Both the position numbers and the translations under genes were made by a program. A stretch of DNA of 16,485 nucleotides from Spirochaetia bacterium (GTDB taxonomy: Bacteria > Spirochaetota > Spirochaetia > Treponematales > Breznakiellaceae): the NCBI GenBank assembly GCA_025997755.1, contig BNVA01000027.1, forward strand, positions 1 through 16,485, read 5' to 3'. Below are positions 1 through 9,087 of this stretch, piece after piece; position 1 is the first letter of the stretch, and every line of letters starts with the position of its first letter. The notes under the pieces are model-generated. The model worked only from the letters and a program-made list of their open reading frames with translations, was not told the DNA's origin and did not search any database.

Positions 1-2
1 CA

Positions 3-140
3 GATGCGGCGGGAAAGGTAGACCCAAAAGTTTTTTCTTGTGTTTTTACCGCTCTAAAAACAAAAAATACTATCACTTTTGATTATCAGCCATTGTCAAA
101 AGAGACGTTTATGAGGCGGACGGTTGACCATTTTTCATAA
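3..140 (+). pseudogene. 3' remnant of a WYL-domain transcriptional regulator, cut by the window edge and truncated at its C-terminus
   Basis: An open frame enters from the left edge and stops at TAA 138-140, giving 45 visible residues. It contains DPKVFSCVFTALKTKNTITF followed by a DYQPLSKE segment and RRTVDHFS. This matches the start of a WYL domain, where an F..v..AL segment leads to a (R/F)-x-Y strand and then an R-x-VDP-Y motif. The family normally continues for well over 50 residues with the W-Y-L strand; here the protein ends right at the VDP position. One extra C in the GACCA at 126-130 would read VDPFF, so a one-base deletion is possible, but that frame also stops within about 20 codons. 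WYL proteins (BrxR type) commonly regulate BREX and other defence operons by sensing a ligand and repressing the promoter. Whether this remnant still works cannot be told because its DNA-binding part is outside the window. Confidence 0.6.
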
Positions 141-152
141 ATTGGCTACAAT
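124..152 (+). promoter_or_regulatory. Sigma70-type promoter for the BREX-like operon
   Basis: TTGACC (124-129) is a five-of-six match to the -35 consensus. TACAAT (147-152) is a five-of-six match to the -10 consensus. The spacer is exactly 17 nt. Transcription would start near 159, giving a leader of about 25 nt before brxF. The -35 box lies inside the last codons of the truncated WYL gene. No other promoter is evident within the next nine genes, so this one probably drives all of them. Confidence 0.65.
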
Positions 153-184
153 TAAAGGAAGTCAAAGGTTGTGGGAAATGAAGT

Positions 185-694
185 ATGCAGGTGTCAATAA
201 AAGACAAATTGTTACAATCAATAATATCTTCTCGTGCTTTGTATCACAAGCTTATCCTACTGGTAGGTCTTTCTGGTAGCGGTAAAACGCCTATCTTGAA
301 TGAAATTGCTGCACATTTTAATCAGTCCGTAATCAATGTCAACTTAGAAATCTCTGAAAAACTGTTGGAAGTTCCACAAAAACAGCGCCCGCTGAAAATA
401 TCCGGTATCATTGGCGATTTGATAGGTTCAAGCGAGGGGACTGCGATCGAGGGGACTGCGATATTGGATAATCTTGAAATCCTTTTTGATATGGAATTGA
501 AGCAAGACCCGCTTCGTTTGCTATTGAGTAATGCACGAAATCGAATGGTACTTGCTTCGTGGAATGGGACATATAAAGACGGTAGGCTTGTATATGCTGA
601 AACAGGGCATCAAGAATATCGTGTTTACAATGCACAGGATATAGCAGATACGATAATTGTTTGCACAGAACAGAGGGGCGAGGTGGTGAAATGA
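185..694 (+). CDS. brxF: BrxF-like small P-loop ATPase of a BREX type 3 system
   Basis: A 169-residue protein with Walker A GLSGSGKT at residues 28-35 and a Walker B-like strand [11 protein letters not shown] at 91-101 (D95, E98). Size, P-loop and position directly before the large DUF6079-type ATPase fit BrxF, the small ATPase that marks BREX type 3 systems. Its exact biochemical role is not settled; it presumably works with BrxC. The start is the ATG at 185, preceded by purine-rich GGGAAATGAAG. The stop TGA overlaps the next gene's ATG (ATGA at 691-694), so the two are translationally coupled. A perfect 15-bp in-frame tandem duplication doubles the segment EGTAI (residues 84-88 and 89-93) just before Walker B. 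The family assignment rests on motif, size and context and not on a search. Confidence 0.82.
   Translation: MQVSIKDKLLQSIISSRALYHKLILLVGLSGSGKTPILNEIAAHFNQSVINVNLEISEKLLEVPQKQRPLKISGIIGDLIGSSEGTAIEGTAILDNLEILFDMELKQDPLRLLLSNARNRMVLASWNGTYKDGRLVYAETGHQEYRVYNAQDIADTIIVCTEQRGEVVK
433..462 (+). repeat. Perfect 15-bp tandem duplication inside brxF
   Basis: CGAGGGGACTGCGAT occurs at 433-447 and again without a gap at 448-462. It adds five residues in frame (EGTAI twice) immediately before the Walker B strand. This looks like a recent slippage or duplication event, since the two copies are identical at the DNA level. Confidence 0.95.
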
Positions 695-3600
695 AATATG
701 GTGAACTTGTTCAGTTTGAAGCACTGGAATCAGTGATTCAATTACGAGATGCTAATAAAGCTGACTATGCTAAACAGTTGGTCGAAACGTATGTCATTTC
801 TGATGAAATGGCACAGCGTATCACCGATATGGTTATTCCGCAAATCCAATTTGATACACCGGCAGACAATAAAGGTATACTTATAGTTGGCAACTATGGC
901 ACCGGTAAATCGCACCTTATGTCAGTGCTTTCTGGTTTGGCAGAAGACGCATCTTTAAAGGAATTAGTGAAGGATGAAATTGTCAAAGTGGCAGCTTCAA
1001 AAATAGCAGGAAAATTCAAAGTTATACGATGCGAACTGGGATCGACAACAATGTCGTTACGGGATATTCTTGCGGCAGAATTGGAAAGCAATCTTCTGAA
1101 AATTGGTGTGACATATAGTTTCCCTGACGCAAATACTATTACCAACAATAAGAGAGCATTTGAAGATATGATGGCTGCCTTTTGTGCGGTGTATCCTGAA
1201 CAGGGATTATTGCTTGTTGTTGATGAAATGCTTGATTATTTACGTGGACGGAAAGACCAAGAGCTTATTCTTGATTTAAGCTTTTTACGTGAAATTGGAG
1301 AGGTCTGCAAAGATTTACGTTTTCGTTTTATCGCTGGTGTGCAGGAAGCGATTTTTGAAAGTCCGCGCTTCCAGTTTGCTGCTGACAGTTTGCGCCGCGT
1401 CAAAGACAGGTTTGAACAAATACGTATTGCGCGTAACGATATTAAATTTGTAGTAACACAACGCCTCTTAAAAAAGAATGCAGAGCAGCAAACAAAGATA
1501 CGTGCATATCTTATTGGGTTTGCAAAGTATTACGGAAACCTTAACGAACGTATGGATGAGTTTGTTGATCTGTTCCCTGTGCATCCCGATTATATCGAGG
1601 CATTTGAACGTATCACTATTGTTGAAATGCGTGCGATTTTACAGACGCTTTCTTATGATATAAAAAAACTGTTGGCATCTGATGTGCCGCCCGATATACC
1701 CGGCATAATCGCTTTTGATACTTATTGGGATTCTGTAAAAAATAACCCCGCGTTTCGTTCTACACCTGAGTTACGGGAAGTCATTGATTGCAGTGATGTG
1801 CTGGAACAGCGTATTGAGAATGCTATCTCACGCAAGCAATATAAACCGCTTGCATTGCGGCTTATTCGTGCGTTGTCGATTCATCGGCTAACTACTGTTA
1901 CCATTTATGATGCGATGGGTGCAACACCGGAAGAATTGCGTGACCGATTGTTTTTATTTGATCCGCTCATAGCTGAAATGGGAAGCGGTGAACCGGACAA
2001 AGATTTATTGACGCTTGTTGAAACGGTATTAAAAGAAATACTCAAAACCGTGAGCGGGCAATTTATTTCATGTAATCAAGATAACAATCAATATTTTCTT
2101 GACCTAAAAAAAACAGAAGACTTTGATGCGCTTATTGAAAACCGTGCAGCTAGTTTAAGCGACAATCAGTTGGACAGATACTATTTTGATGCGCTCGGAC
2201 GCGCAATGGAGTGCCAGGATGCTACCTACAAAACCGGTTATCATATTTGGCAGCATGAAATTATTTGGCGTGAACATAAGGCGACTCGAAACGGTTACCT
2301 TTTTTTTGGAACACCAAACGAGCGTTCTACCGCTGTGCCTAGACAGGACTTTTATTTGTATTTTATTCAACATCTCGCGCCGCCGCATTTTGATGATGCA
2401 AAACTAGACGATGAAATATTCTTTCGCCTAAAAAATGCAGATACCGATTTTCAAACAGTGCTCAAAAACTATGCAGCTAGTGTTGACCTATCATCAACGG
2501 CATCCGGCAATGCAAAAGATATTTATAATAAAAAGTCTAGCGATTATTTGCGAAAATTGAATGACTGGATCCAAAAGCATGATGACGCATTTGAAGTTAC
2601 TTATCAAGGACAAACAAAGCCGCTTTATGATTGGGTGCCCGGAAAATCATTGCGCGATTTGGTTGGTCTAAAACCAAACGAGACTATTAATTTTCGTGAT
2701 ACCATCAATGCGATTGCCGGTATCTGCCTAGCTCCTGCTTTTGAAAATCAAGCACCGGACTATCCGGTGTTTTCAATCATTATCACCAACGCGAATCGTA
2801 AGCAAGCCATAGAAGACACGTTAAACGGGATTGCGAAATCATATCGTTCCAAACAAGCAACGGCCGTGTTGGATGCATTGCAATTACTAGACGGTGATAA
2901 ACTTGTTCCTCGTAAATCGAAATATGCAAAGTGTATTCTTGACCTTGTTAAATCGAAAGGCGCAGGGCAGGTAACGAATCGTAGCGAGATTATTAAAGAT
3001 GAGCATGGCATTGAGTATATGGATATTTCCGGGTGTCGGCTTGAAAGTGATTTTGTTGTTGTACTTCTTGCAACATTGATATATTCAGGGGATATTGAGC
3101 TTTCTATACCGGGCAAAAAGTTTAACGCAACAGGTTTAGCTCAAATTGCCGCGACTGATGTTGAGGAGTTAAAGAACTTTAAACATATTGAACAGCCGAA
3201 AGAATGGAATCTCCCCTCTATACAAGCATTGTTTGAATTATTGAATCTCGCACCGGGACTTGCACAGATGATTGCTCAGGGAAATGATAGCGCAGTTCAA
3301 ACCATGCAAGATAAAGTTCAAGGATATATCGAACGCATTATTAAAAATATACAGGTAATGCGAGGCGGACTTGCATTCTGGGGAATTGATTTAATTGCGG
3401 CAACAAATCTCTCAGGTGGAATTGCCGCACTTGAAAGTACCAAATCGTTTTTTGATACGCTTGCTGTATATGATACGCCCGGGAAACTGAAAAACTTTCG
3501 TTACACTGAGCAAGAAGTAAACGCGCAAAAAAACAATAGCGCCATCTTAGATTTTTTTGAATTATTAAAAACCTTTCATGCCGAAGTAAGTCAAACTGCA

Positions 3601-4431
3601 TCATATCTTTCCACTACGGAGACTATATTTCCCAATAATCATGAATGGGTGTTAAACATGAAAGCTGCGCGTGCTGATATTCTGCAACGGCTTACTAATA
3701 TAAAAAAAGAAGAAATGCCTGAACAATCGCAGGTAATCTGTACGAAATTGAAGGAACTCAAAACATCATATATCACCGCATATATGGCGCTACATACTGC
3801 ATCACGATTGGGGCAAAACGATGACAAGCGAAAAGCCAAAATGCTTGCAGATAATCGTTTGCAAGCTTTGTTTAGATTGGCAGAAATAGAACTTTTGCCG
3901 CGAGGACAGCTTGATGATTTTAAGCGTCAGTGTGATATGATGAAAACTTGTTTTTCACTCACGCAAAAAGAACTTGATGCAAATCCGGTGTGTCCGCATT
4001 GTGGCTTCAATCCGCTCGTGGAGGCGGTTTCTAGCCGACAGGAAAGTATGTCGACTGGAAGTCGACTGTACCAACTTGATGAACAATTGGACGCATTGAT
4101 TGCTGGTTGGACAGGAACAATCTTGGGTAATCTTGAAACGCAGGATAAAACAAAATTTGATTTACTCAAAACAGATGACAAAGAACTGATTGTGCAATTC
4201 ATGCAATCAAAAATATTGCCGCAAAGTATAGACGATAATTTTATCTATGCTTTACAACAGATTTTTGCAGATTTAATAAAGATAAATCTTTCTATTGATG
4301 ATTTAAAAGACGCTTTACAATTTGGCGAAGGTCCGGCAATGCCGACTGAATTGAAGGCGCGTTTTGAAGATTATGTCGATAACCTTGTGCGAGGCAAGGA
4401 CGTATCAAAAGTACGGATTGTGGTAGAGTGA
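691..4431 (+). CDS. brxC: BrxC/PglY-like large AAA ATPase (DUF6079 type)
   Basis: A 1246-residue protein. Near the N-terminus it has Walker [10 protein letters not shown] at residues 67-75 and Walker B GLLLVVDE at 172-179. A single CPHC pair lies at C1101-C1104, with no second pair nearby to make a clear zinc ribbon. Long helical, coiled-coil-prone stretches fill the C-terminal half. BrxC is the large ATPase core of every BREX type and is required for defence. This length and architecture match the BREX-3 version. An upstream in-frame TTG at 661 would add ten residues, but the ATG at 691 is preferred because it follows a GAGGTGG ribosome binding site and forms an ATGA overlap with brxF. The stop is 4 nt before the next ATG. 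Family and role come from known BREX biology; the link to the inserted defence genes downstream is inferred from the operon. Confidence 0.85.
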   Translation: MKYGELVQFEALESVIQLRDANKADYAKQLVETYVISDEMAQRITDMVIPQIQFDTPADNKGILIVGNYGTGKSHLMSVLSGLAEDASLKELVKDEIVKVAASKIAGKFKVIRCELGSTTMSLRDILAAELESNLLKIGVTYSFPDANTITNNKRAFEDMMAAFCAVYPEQGLLLVVDEMLDYLRGRKDQELILDLSFLREIGEVCKDLRFRFIAGVQEAIFESPRFQFAADSLRRVKDRFEQIRIARNDIKFVVTQRLLKKNAEQQTKIRAYLIGFAKYYGNLNERMDEFVDLFPVHPDYIEAFERITIVEMRAILQTLSYDIKKLLASDVPPDIPGIIAFDTYWDSVKNNPAFRSTPELREVIDCSDVLEQRIENAISRKQYKPLALRLIRALSIHRLTTVTIYDAMGATPEELRDRLFLFDPLIAEMGSGEPDKDLLTLVETVLKEILKTVSGQFISCNQDNNQYFLDLKKTEDFDALIENRAASLSDNQLDRYYFDALGRAMECQDATYKTGYHIWQHEIIWREHKATRNGYLFFGTPNERSTAVPRQDFYLYFIQHLAPPHFDDAKLDDEIFFRLKNADTDFQTVLKNYAASVDLSSTASGNAKDIYNKKSSDYLRKLNDWIQKHDDAFEVTYQGQTKPLYDWVPGKSLRDLVGLKPNETINFRDTINAIAGICLAPAFENQAPDYPVFSIIITNANRKQAIEDTLNGIAKSYRSKQATAVLDALQLLDGDKLVPRKSKYAKCILDLVKSKGAGQVTNRSEIIKDEHGIEYMDISGCRLESDFVVVLLATLIYSGDIELSIPGKKFNATGLAQIAATDVEELKNFKHIEQPKEWNLPSIQALFELLNLAPGLAQMIAQGNDSAVQTMQDKVQGYIERIIKNIQVMRGGLAFWGIDLIAATNLSGGIAALESTKSFFDTLAVYDTPGKLKNFRYTEQEVNAQKNNSAILDFFELLKTFHAEVSQTASYLSTTETIFPNNHEWVLNMKAARADILQRLTNIKKEEMPEQSQVICTKLKELKTSYITAYMALHTASRLGQNDDKRKAKMLADNRLQALFRLAEIELLPRGQLDDFKRQCDMMKTCFSLTQKELDANPVCPHCGFNPLVEAVSSRQESMSTGSRLYQLDEQLDALIAGWTGTILGNLETQDKTKFDLLKTDDKELIVQFMQSKILPQSIDDNFIYALQQIFADLIKINLSIDDLKDALQFGEGPAMPTELKARFEDYVDNLVRGKDVSKVRIVVE

Positions 4432-4435
4432 ATAT

Positions 4436-5587
4436 ATGCTGATTAATTCGATTAAGCTCAATAATTTTCTCAGTTTTGGCGAAACAGCGGAAGCCGTGCA
4501 GTTGCGCCCTCTTAATGTCGTTATTGGATCGAATGGATCAGGAAAATCAAACCTCTTGGAAGCAATTGAATTGTTGCGGAATGCTCCGAATGAATTAACA
4601 AAACCAATTCGTGACGGTGGTGGTGTTTCTGAGTGGCTATGGAAAGGAGCAAAAGACAAAAATCCTGTTGCGTCAGTAGATGTTAATATTGAATGTTTAA
4701 ATTATTCATTGGACTATGGCCTGATTTTTGGTGCTGCATTCGATCAAAGATTTTTCATTTCTTCTGAAAAAATAAAAACAGATAATGATAATGTTTCTAA
4801 GTTTTTTTATTGGTCTGACAGAGGTAAAGGTGCAATACTTAGAACAGGGAATGGAGAAAAACGTGAACTTGCAAGAATTAGTACTGAAAAATCTATTATT
4901 ACACAACTGCGTGATCCTGAAGTATACCCTGAAATATCATATCTTGCTGATAGTTTCAGCAAAATAAAACTTTACCGCGAATGGAGTTTTGGAAGAAATA
5001 CGACTACTCGTTTGCCGCAAAAAGCTGATATGCCAAATGATATACTTGAAAGTGATGGGAGTAATTTGGGCTTAGTATTAAACAGGCTAAGACGAGACCC
5101 TGTTACAAAAAAGCAAATTCTTAACGCATTGCAAGCTCTTTGTGGTGGTATTGATGATTATGATATAAAGATTGAAGGCGGCACCGTGCAAGTATTTTTT
5201 CAAGAAGGCGATTATATTATCCCTGCCACACGTCTTTCCGATGGCACTTTGCGTTATTTATGTTTGCTTGCAATTTTATGTCACCCAAATCCTCCTCCAT
5301 TGGTGTGTATTGAAGAACCGGAACTTGGATTGCACCCGGACATACTGCCTTCGCTTGCTGAATTGATGAAGGAAGCATCAAGGCGATGTCAACTCATCGT
5401 TACCACCCATTCTGATATTTTAGTTGACACAATGACCGACCAACCGGAATCTGTTTTAATCTGTGAAAAGGGAGAAGCAGGTACAGCACTGCGCCGATTA
5501 AGTGCAGAAGAGATGAAACCTTGGCTTGAAAAATATCGGTTAGGTGAACTTTGGATGAGCGGTCAACTTGGAGGAACGAGGTGGTAG
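4436..5587 (+). CDS. ABC/OLD-like AAA ATPase (AAA_21 type), partner of the DUF4276 protein
   Basis: A 383-residue SMC/ABC-like ATPase with the full motif set. Walker A is GSNGSGKS (31-38), the signature-like RLSDGT is at 266-271, Walker B is CIEEPELGLHP with E293 and E294, and the H-loop is TTHSD with H325. There is no fused nuclease domain, unlike one-piece OLD proteins. Such stand-alone ATPases often pair with a separate Toprim or other nuclease, as AriA does with AriB in PARIS and GajA-type ATPases do within one chain. Here the next gene is a DUF4276 protein whose GTG start lies 7 bp inside this gene, so the two form a coupled pair. The start ATG lies 4 nt after brxC and has only a weak ribosome binding site, so translation probably depends on coupling. 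The likely role is a sensor that holds or releases the downstream effector; this is an inference. Confidence 0.85.
   Translation: MLINSIKLNNFLSFGETAEAVQLRPLNVVIGSNGSGKSNLLEAIELLRNAPNELTKPIRDGGGVSEWLWKGAKDKNPVASVDVNIECLNYSLDYGLIFGAAFDQRFFISSEKIKTDNDNVSKFFYWSDRGKGAILRTGNGEKRELARISTEKSIITQLRDPEVYPEISYLADSFSKIKLYREWSFGRNTTTRLPQKADMPNDILESDGSNLGLVLNRLRRDPVTKKQILNALQALCGGIDDYDIKIEGGTVQVFFQEGDYIIPATRLSDGTLRYLCLLAILCHPNPPPLVCIEEPELGLHPDILPSLAELMKEASRRCQLIVTTHSDILVDTMTDQPESVLICEKGEAGTALRRLSAEEMKPWLEKYRLGELWMSGQLGGTRW
5570..5574 (+). promoter_or_regulatory. Ribosome binding site that fixes the DUF4276 start at GTG 5581
   Basis: GGAGG lies 6 nt before GTG 5581, inside the 3' end of the ATPase gene. This favours the GTG over the in-frame TTG at 5551, which would add ten unconserved-looking residues (MDERSTWRNE). 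Confidence 0.8.
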
Positions 5588-6222
5588 GCGTTTATCTTTT
5601 TGTGGAAGGCGGCGGAAACAACAACGACCTTAAAACAGAATGCCGCCATGGTTTTTCGGCATTTTTGGAAAAAGCCGGATTAAAGGGAAAGATGCCTCGC
5701 ATTGTTGCGTGCGGTGGGCGGGAACAAGCATTTGATCGGTTTTCGACCGCTATACGAAATAACGAAGCTGCCATATTGCTTATTGATAGTGAAGCGCCAA
5801 TCGCAGAAGTAAACCAGAATGATAAGGATAAAAAAAAGTGGAAACCTTGGACACACCTCAAAACCAGACCAGGTGATCTTTGGGAAAAACCGGCAAAGGC
5901 ATCAGAGATTGATTGCCATTTAATGGTGCAATGTATGGAATCATGGTTTATTGCTGACAGGGAAGTACTCAAAGAGTTTTTTGGGAAAGGATTTAATGAA
6001 AGCGTTTTGCCGCCAGTACAAAACCCTGTTGAATTACTCGATAAAATACAAGTTTACAAGTCTCTTGCTGATGCAACAAAAAACTGTGAACCAAAGAGGC
6101 CATATGGAAAAGGTGAACATTCCTTTAAGATACTGGCACTGATTGATCCGGCGAAAGTAACTGCCGCATCGCCTTGGGCGGATAGGTTTGTGCAGGCGGC
6201 GCAAGAGAAGATGGGGGTGTAA
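5581..6222 (+). CDS. DUF4276 family protein, probable Toprim-like nuclease effector
   Basis: A 213-residue protein. It opens with a hydrophobic strand ending in a glutamate (VYLFVEGGGN, E9). A second strand ends in acidic residues (AAILLIDSE, D69 and E71). Next comes the DUF4276 hallmark CHLMVQCMESWFIAD at 112-126. The E ... DxD/E layout resembles Toprim metal-binding sites, with the usual second Asp replaced by Glu. The GTG start at 5581 is chosen because GGAGG at 5570-5574 sits 6 nt upstream; the longer TTG frame from 5551 lacks such a site. It overlaps the ATPase gene by 7 bp and ends 1 nt before the SIR2 gene. By analogy with AriB of PARIS, which is a Toprim nuclease released by its ATPase, it may be a nuclease effector. 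Nuclease activity is inferred, not shown. Confidence 0.75.
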   Translation: MVGVYLFVEGGGNNNDLKTECRHGFSAFLEKAGLKGKMPRIVACGGREQAFDRFSTAIRNNEAAILLIDSEAPIAEVNQNDKDKKKWKPWTHLKTRPGDLWEKPAKASEIDCHLMVQCMESWFIADREVLKEFFGKGFNESVLPPVQNPVELLDKIQVYKSLADATKNCEPKRPYGKGEHSFKILALIDPAKVTAASPWADRFVQAAQEKMGV

Positions 6223-6223
6223 C

Positions 6224-7345
6224 GTGTCTATCCTTGAAGAAAACCTCCCAATACTAACCAATGAGATCGCAACAACAAAATTACGTGATTTTTTTCGCGA
6301 AAAACCCTTTGTAGTTTTTGGGACGGGGATGTCATGTGCATTAGACAGCCGCTTTGGTATGGATGCTCTAAAGGATAATCTAATCGAAACGATGAAAACC
6401 TGTTCCATGATTGACAAGCAAAAGGCCGAATGGGCCCAGGTTGTTGCTACACTTAAGACTGGTTCTGACTTGGAAAACGCATTAAATTCAGTTACCGATC
6501 CTGGATTACTTGATATTCTAACAACGCTAACGGCTTCTTTTGTTGCTATCCTTAACAAAGAATACTCCAAAAAGATCGCCAAGGGTGATGCAGATTGGCC
6601 AGCAATACATCTTCTACAAAAAATTATTGATGGACTGTCTGGGAGTGATAAAGTGCTTCATGTCCTTACGCCTAACTATGATATGCTATTTGAATATGCC
6701 TGTGGTTTTTCTGGCATTCCATATAGCGATGGTTTCTTTGGAGGTGTAGAACGAAGATTGGATTGGGCATCTGTGGCACAGGCCTTTTTGGAAACCATAC
6801 CTGTTTATACTAGAAGCCGTAGAAAACAAAAGTATCAGATAAAACCGCACATCTGCCTCTATAAGGTTCATGGATCACTGAATTATTTCTTTTATCATGA
6901 TGCAGTAATAGCTAATGACTCGTGGATCAATGATCCGCCTGATTTTGCTCTTCGCGTTATGGTAACACCGGGCACATTAAAGCATCGGACTTTGCAAAAA
7001 TATCGACAAGAACTGCTTAAAAAAGCAGATTCTGAAATCGATAAATCTGCGCGGTTTCTCTTTCTTGGATATGGGTTTAATGATATCCATCTTGAAGAGT
7101 ATATCCAACGAAAAATCGTGTCACAATCTTGTCACGGATTGATCATAACACGTGATTCAAATGCACGGATAGAAAAACTGCTCTCTGAATCGAGTAATTT
7201 CTGGTTAGTTTGTAAAACATCCAACGAGCAAGATGAAGAAGGAACAAGCATCGTAAATAAACAGTATGGTGGTGCGTTGTTTCTTTCTAAAAAGAATCTT
7301 TGGAATGTTACTGAATTTACATCAACAATTTTAGGAGGACAATAA
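6224..7345 (+). CDS. SIR2-family protein (SIR2_2-like), probable NADase partner of HerA
   Basis: A 373-residue protein with the SIR2 Rossmann features. The nucleotide-binding loop is VFGTGMS (residues 31-37), TPNYDMLFE carries the conserved N151 and D153, KVHGS carries the catalytic His 216, and FLGYGFND at 280-287 matches the late SIR2_2 motif. All key residues are present. Bacterial SIR2 proteins in defence systems (Thoeris, DSR, AVAST-like, Nezha) usually deplete NAD to stop phage growth, and NADase activity is the likely role here. The GTG at 6224 is preferred over the TTG at 6188: the longer start would overlap DUF4276 by 35 nt and add a basic, unlikely N-terminus, while the GTG sits 1 nt after the upstream stop. 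The stop overlaps the HerA start (TAATG), so SIR2 and HerA are coupled. That pairing is the layout of the SIR2-HerA (Nezha) system. Confidence 0.87.
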   Translation: MSILEENLPILTNEIATTKLRDFFREKPFVVFGTGMSCALDSRFGMDALKDNLIETMKTCSMIDKQKAEWAQVVATLKTGSDLENALNSVTDPGLLDILTTLTASFVAILNKEYSKKIAKGDADWPAIHLLQKIIDGLSGSDKVLHVLTPNYDMLFEYACGFSGIPYSDGFFGGVERRLDWASVAQAFLETIPVYTRSRRKQKYQIKPHICLYKVHGSLNYFFYHDAVIANDSWINDPPDFALRVMVTPGTLKHRTLQKYRQELLKKADSEIDKSARFLFLGYGFNDIHLEEYIQRKIVSQSCHGLIITRDSNARIEKLLSESSNFWLVCKTSNEQDEEGTSIVNKQYGGALFLSKKNLWNVTEFTSTILGGQ

Positions 7346-9087
7346 TGGCAATCTTTACTTTTGATGCTTCGCACTTAATCGGCAAAGTTCGTGCCGTAGA
7401 TACGCGAAAAGTAAATGTCCAGGTTAGTTCTGATGAAGACCTACGGAAAGCTCGCGTTGGACAGCTTGTTGCGCTTTCATTACCGGGAGCCGTTGAAGAG
7501 TGGCTCATTGGAATTATTGACAAGGTAATAAAAACGCCTGTTTTTGATGATGCAGAATCGCTTATCGGTGATGATGCCGATGACCAAACAGCGGTACTGT
7601 TGCCCAGGGAGAGTGTTCTTAACACCGTACAATTAACTCTCGTTGGTCATATTGCTTTAACAACGGATAATAAAACTCGTTTTTCTCGTTCCCTTGTGCA
7701 AGTGCCAGAAATAGACAGCATCTGCTACATTTTGCGTGATGCACAGCTTCAAACATTTATGAGCTTACTTGCGACTGAAGGTAAGACAGAACATTCATTG
7801 GAAATTGGTCGTTACACCATTGATGAGAATGCGAAGGCATACATCGATGGTAATAAACTATTTCAACGCCATGCATCGCTTCTTGGAAGTACCGGTTCTG
7901 GAAAGTCTTGGAGTGTTGCAGCGATTCTTGAACAAGCGGCAAAGTTACCTTCTGCGAATTTGGTCGTATTTGATCTGCACGGAGAATACAAAGAGCTTTC
8001 GTATGTTAGACATCTCCGTATTCCTGGACCGGAGGAATTAGGCACGATTGACCCCTCTTTACTATATCTGCCCTACTGGTTGCTCAATGCAGAAGAGTTG
8101 CAAGCTATGTTTGTTGATAGCAGTGAGTTTTCTGCCCATAACCAAGTCACTGCGTTTCAGGATACTGTTGTATCTATGAAAAAAAAGACACTTGAGACTC
8201 TAAAGAAAACAGATGTCTTGAACGCTTTTACTTTAGATAGTCCAATTCCCTTTGCTATCCATGACGTTATACAAGAAGTGGATAGACTCAACACTGAAAT
8301 GATTCCTGGGGCAAAACCAAATACCGAAAAACAGGGGCCATTTTTTGGACAATTTAGTCGCTTACTTATTCGTCTGAACAGTAAAATCAGCGACAAACGG
8401 TACGGTTTCTTATTTCAGGCCCCAAAGCCGGAGCACGAATACGAGGCAATGGCGAAAACTATGACGCGACTCATGGACTACTCTGTGGACAAGACGCAGA
8501 TAAAGGTGATCGACTTTTCTGAAGTCCCCTCTGATATTTTGCCGGTTATTGTTGGCTTGGTAGCACGTATTATCTATCAAGTGCAATTTTGGACTGATAG
8601 AGATAAACGCAGACCGCTTGCTTTTGTTTGTGACGAGGCCCACCTGTATCTCCCCAAAAAGGATGGCAAAAATCCTGTCGAACAACGGGCTATTGAGAAC
8701 TTTGAGAAGATAGCAAAAGAGGGACGAAAATATGGTGTAGCGCTTCTTATTGTTAGTCAAAGACCGTCAGATGTCAGCGCGACTATACTGAGTCAATGCA
8801 ACAACGTGATTGCGCTACGCTTGACCAATGGTGATGATCAGGCTATCGTCAAAAAACTTATGCCCGAAAGCCTTGAAAGTTTGATGGACACCCTTCCCAT
8901 ACTGGATATTGGGGAAGCACTCATTGTGGGCGATGCAGTTTTATTACCAAGTCGCATTCGTATTTATCCGCCGAAGGAGAAACCTCTCAGCGCAACCGTT
9001 AATTTCTGGGATGAATGGAGCCAAAAAATTGCTGCTCCTGATTTTGCTAAGGCGGTTGAGAATATGCGAAAACAAAATAGGGCATGA
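7345..9087 (+). CDS. herA: HerA-type hexameric ATPase/DNA translocase (DUF87 family)
   Basis: A 580-residue protein with an N-terminal HAS-barrel-like region (about residues 1-60, containing LIGKVRAVDTRKVNV and the RVGQLVALSL strand). Walker A is GSTGSGKS at 181-188. Walker B is LAFVCDEAH with D430 and E431. A motif-C-like GVALLIVSQRPSDVS is followed by ILSQCNNVIALRL, all typical of HerA/FtsK-fold motors. HerA proteins form hexameric rings that move on DNA. In defence they pair with SIR2, DUF4297 or NurA-type nucleases. The start ATG shares one base with the SIR2 stop and is served by AGGAGG at 7333-7338, the strongest site in the operon. The stop forms an ATGA overlap with the methyltransferase. 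It occurs in a BREX-3 operon without BrxHII, so it may replace that helicase; this is an inference. Confidence 0.9.
   Translation: MAIFTFDASHLIGKVRAVDTRKVNVQVSSDEDLRKARVGQLVALSLPGAVEEWLIGIIDKVIKTPVFDDAESLIGDDADDQTAVLLPRESVLNTVQLTLVGHIALTTDNKTRFSRSLVQVPEIDSICYILRDAQLQTFMSLLATEGKTEHSLEIGRYTIDENAKAYIDGNKLFQRHASLLGSTGSGKSWSVAAILEQAAKLPSANLVVFDLHGEYKELSYVRHLRIPGPEELGTIDPSLLYLPYWLLNAEELQAMFVDSSEFSAHNQVTAFQDTVVSMKKKTLETLKKTDVLNAFTLDSPIPFAIHDVIQEVDRLNTEMIPGAKPNTEKQGPFFGQFSRLLIRLNSKISDKRYGFLFQAPKPEHEYEAMAKTMTRLMDYSVDKTQIKVIDFSEVPSDILPVIVGLVARIIYQVQFWTDRDKRRPLAFVCDEAHLYLPKKDGKNPVEQRAIENFEKIAKEGRKYGVALLIVSQRPSDVSATILSQCNNVIALRLTNGDDQAIVKKLMPESLESLMDTLPILDIGEALIVGDAVLLPSRIRIYPPKEKPLSATVNFWDEWSQKIAAPDFAKAVENMRKQNRA

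Noticed and set aside
661..690. TTG start that would lengthen BrxC by ten residues
   Set aside because: ATG 691 has a GAGGTGG site and an ATGA overlap with brxF; the extra residues look like translated leader.
6188..6223. TTG start that would lengthen the SIR2 protein by 12 residues
   Set aside because: It would overlap DUF4276 by 35 nt and give a highly basic N-terminus; GTG 6224 sits directly after the upstream stop.
6034..6582. Long minus-strand open frame of 182 codons
   Set aside because: It lies fully antisense to the DUF4276 and SIR2 genes, which have clear motifs; it has no recognisable motif and is a shadow.
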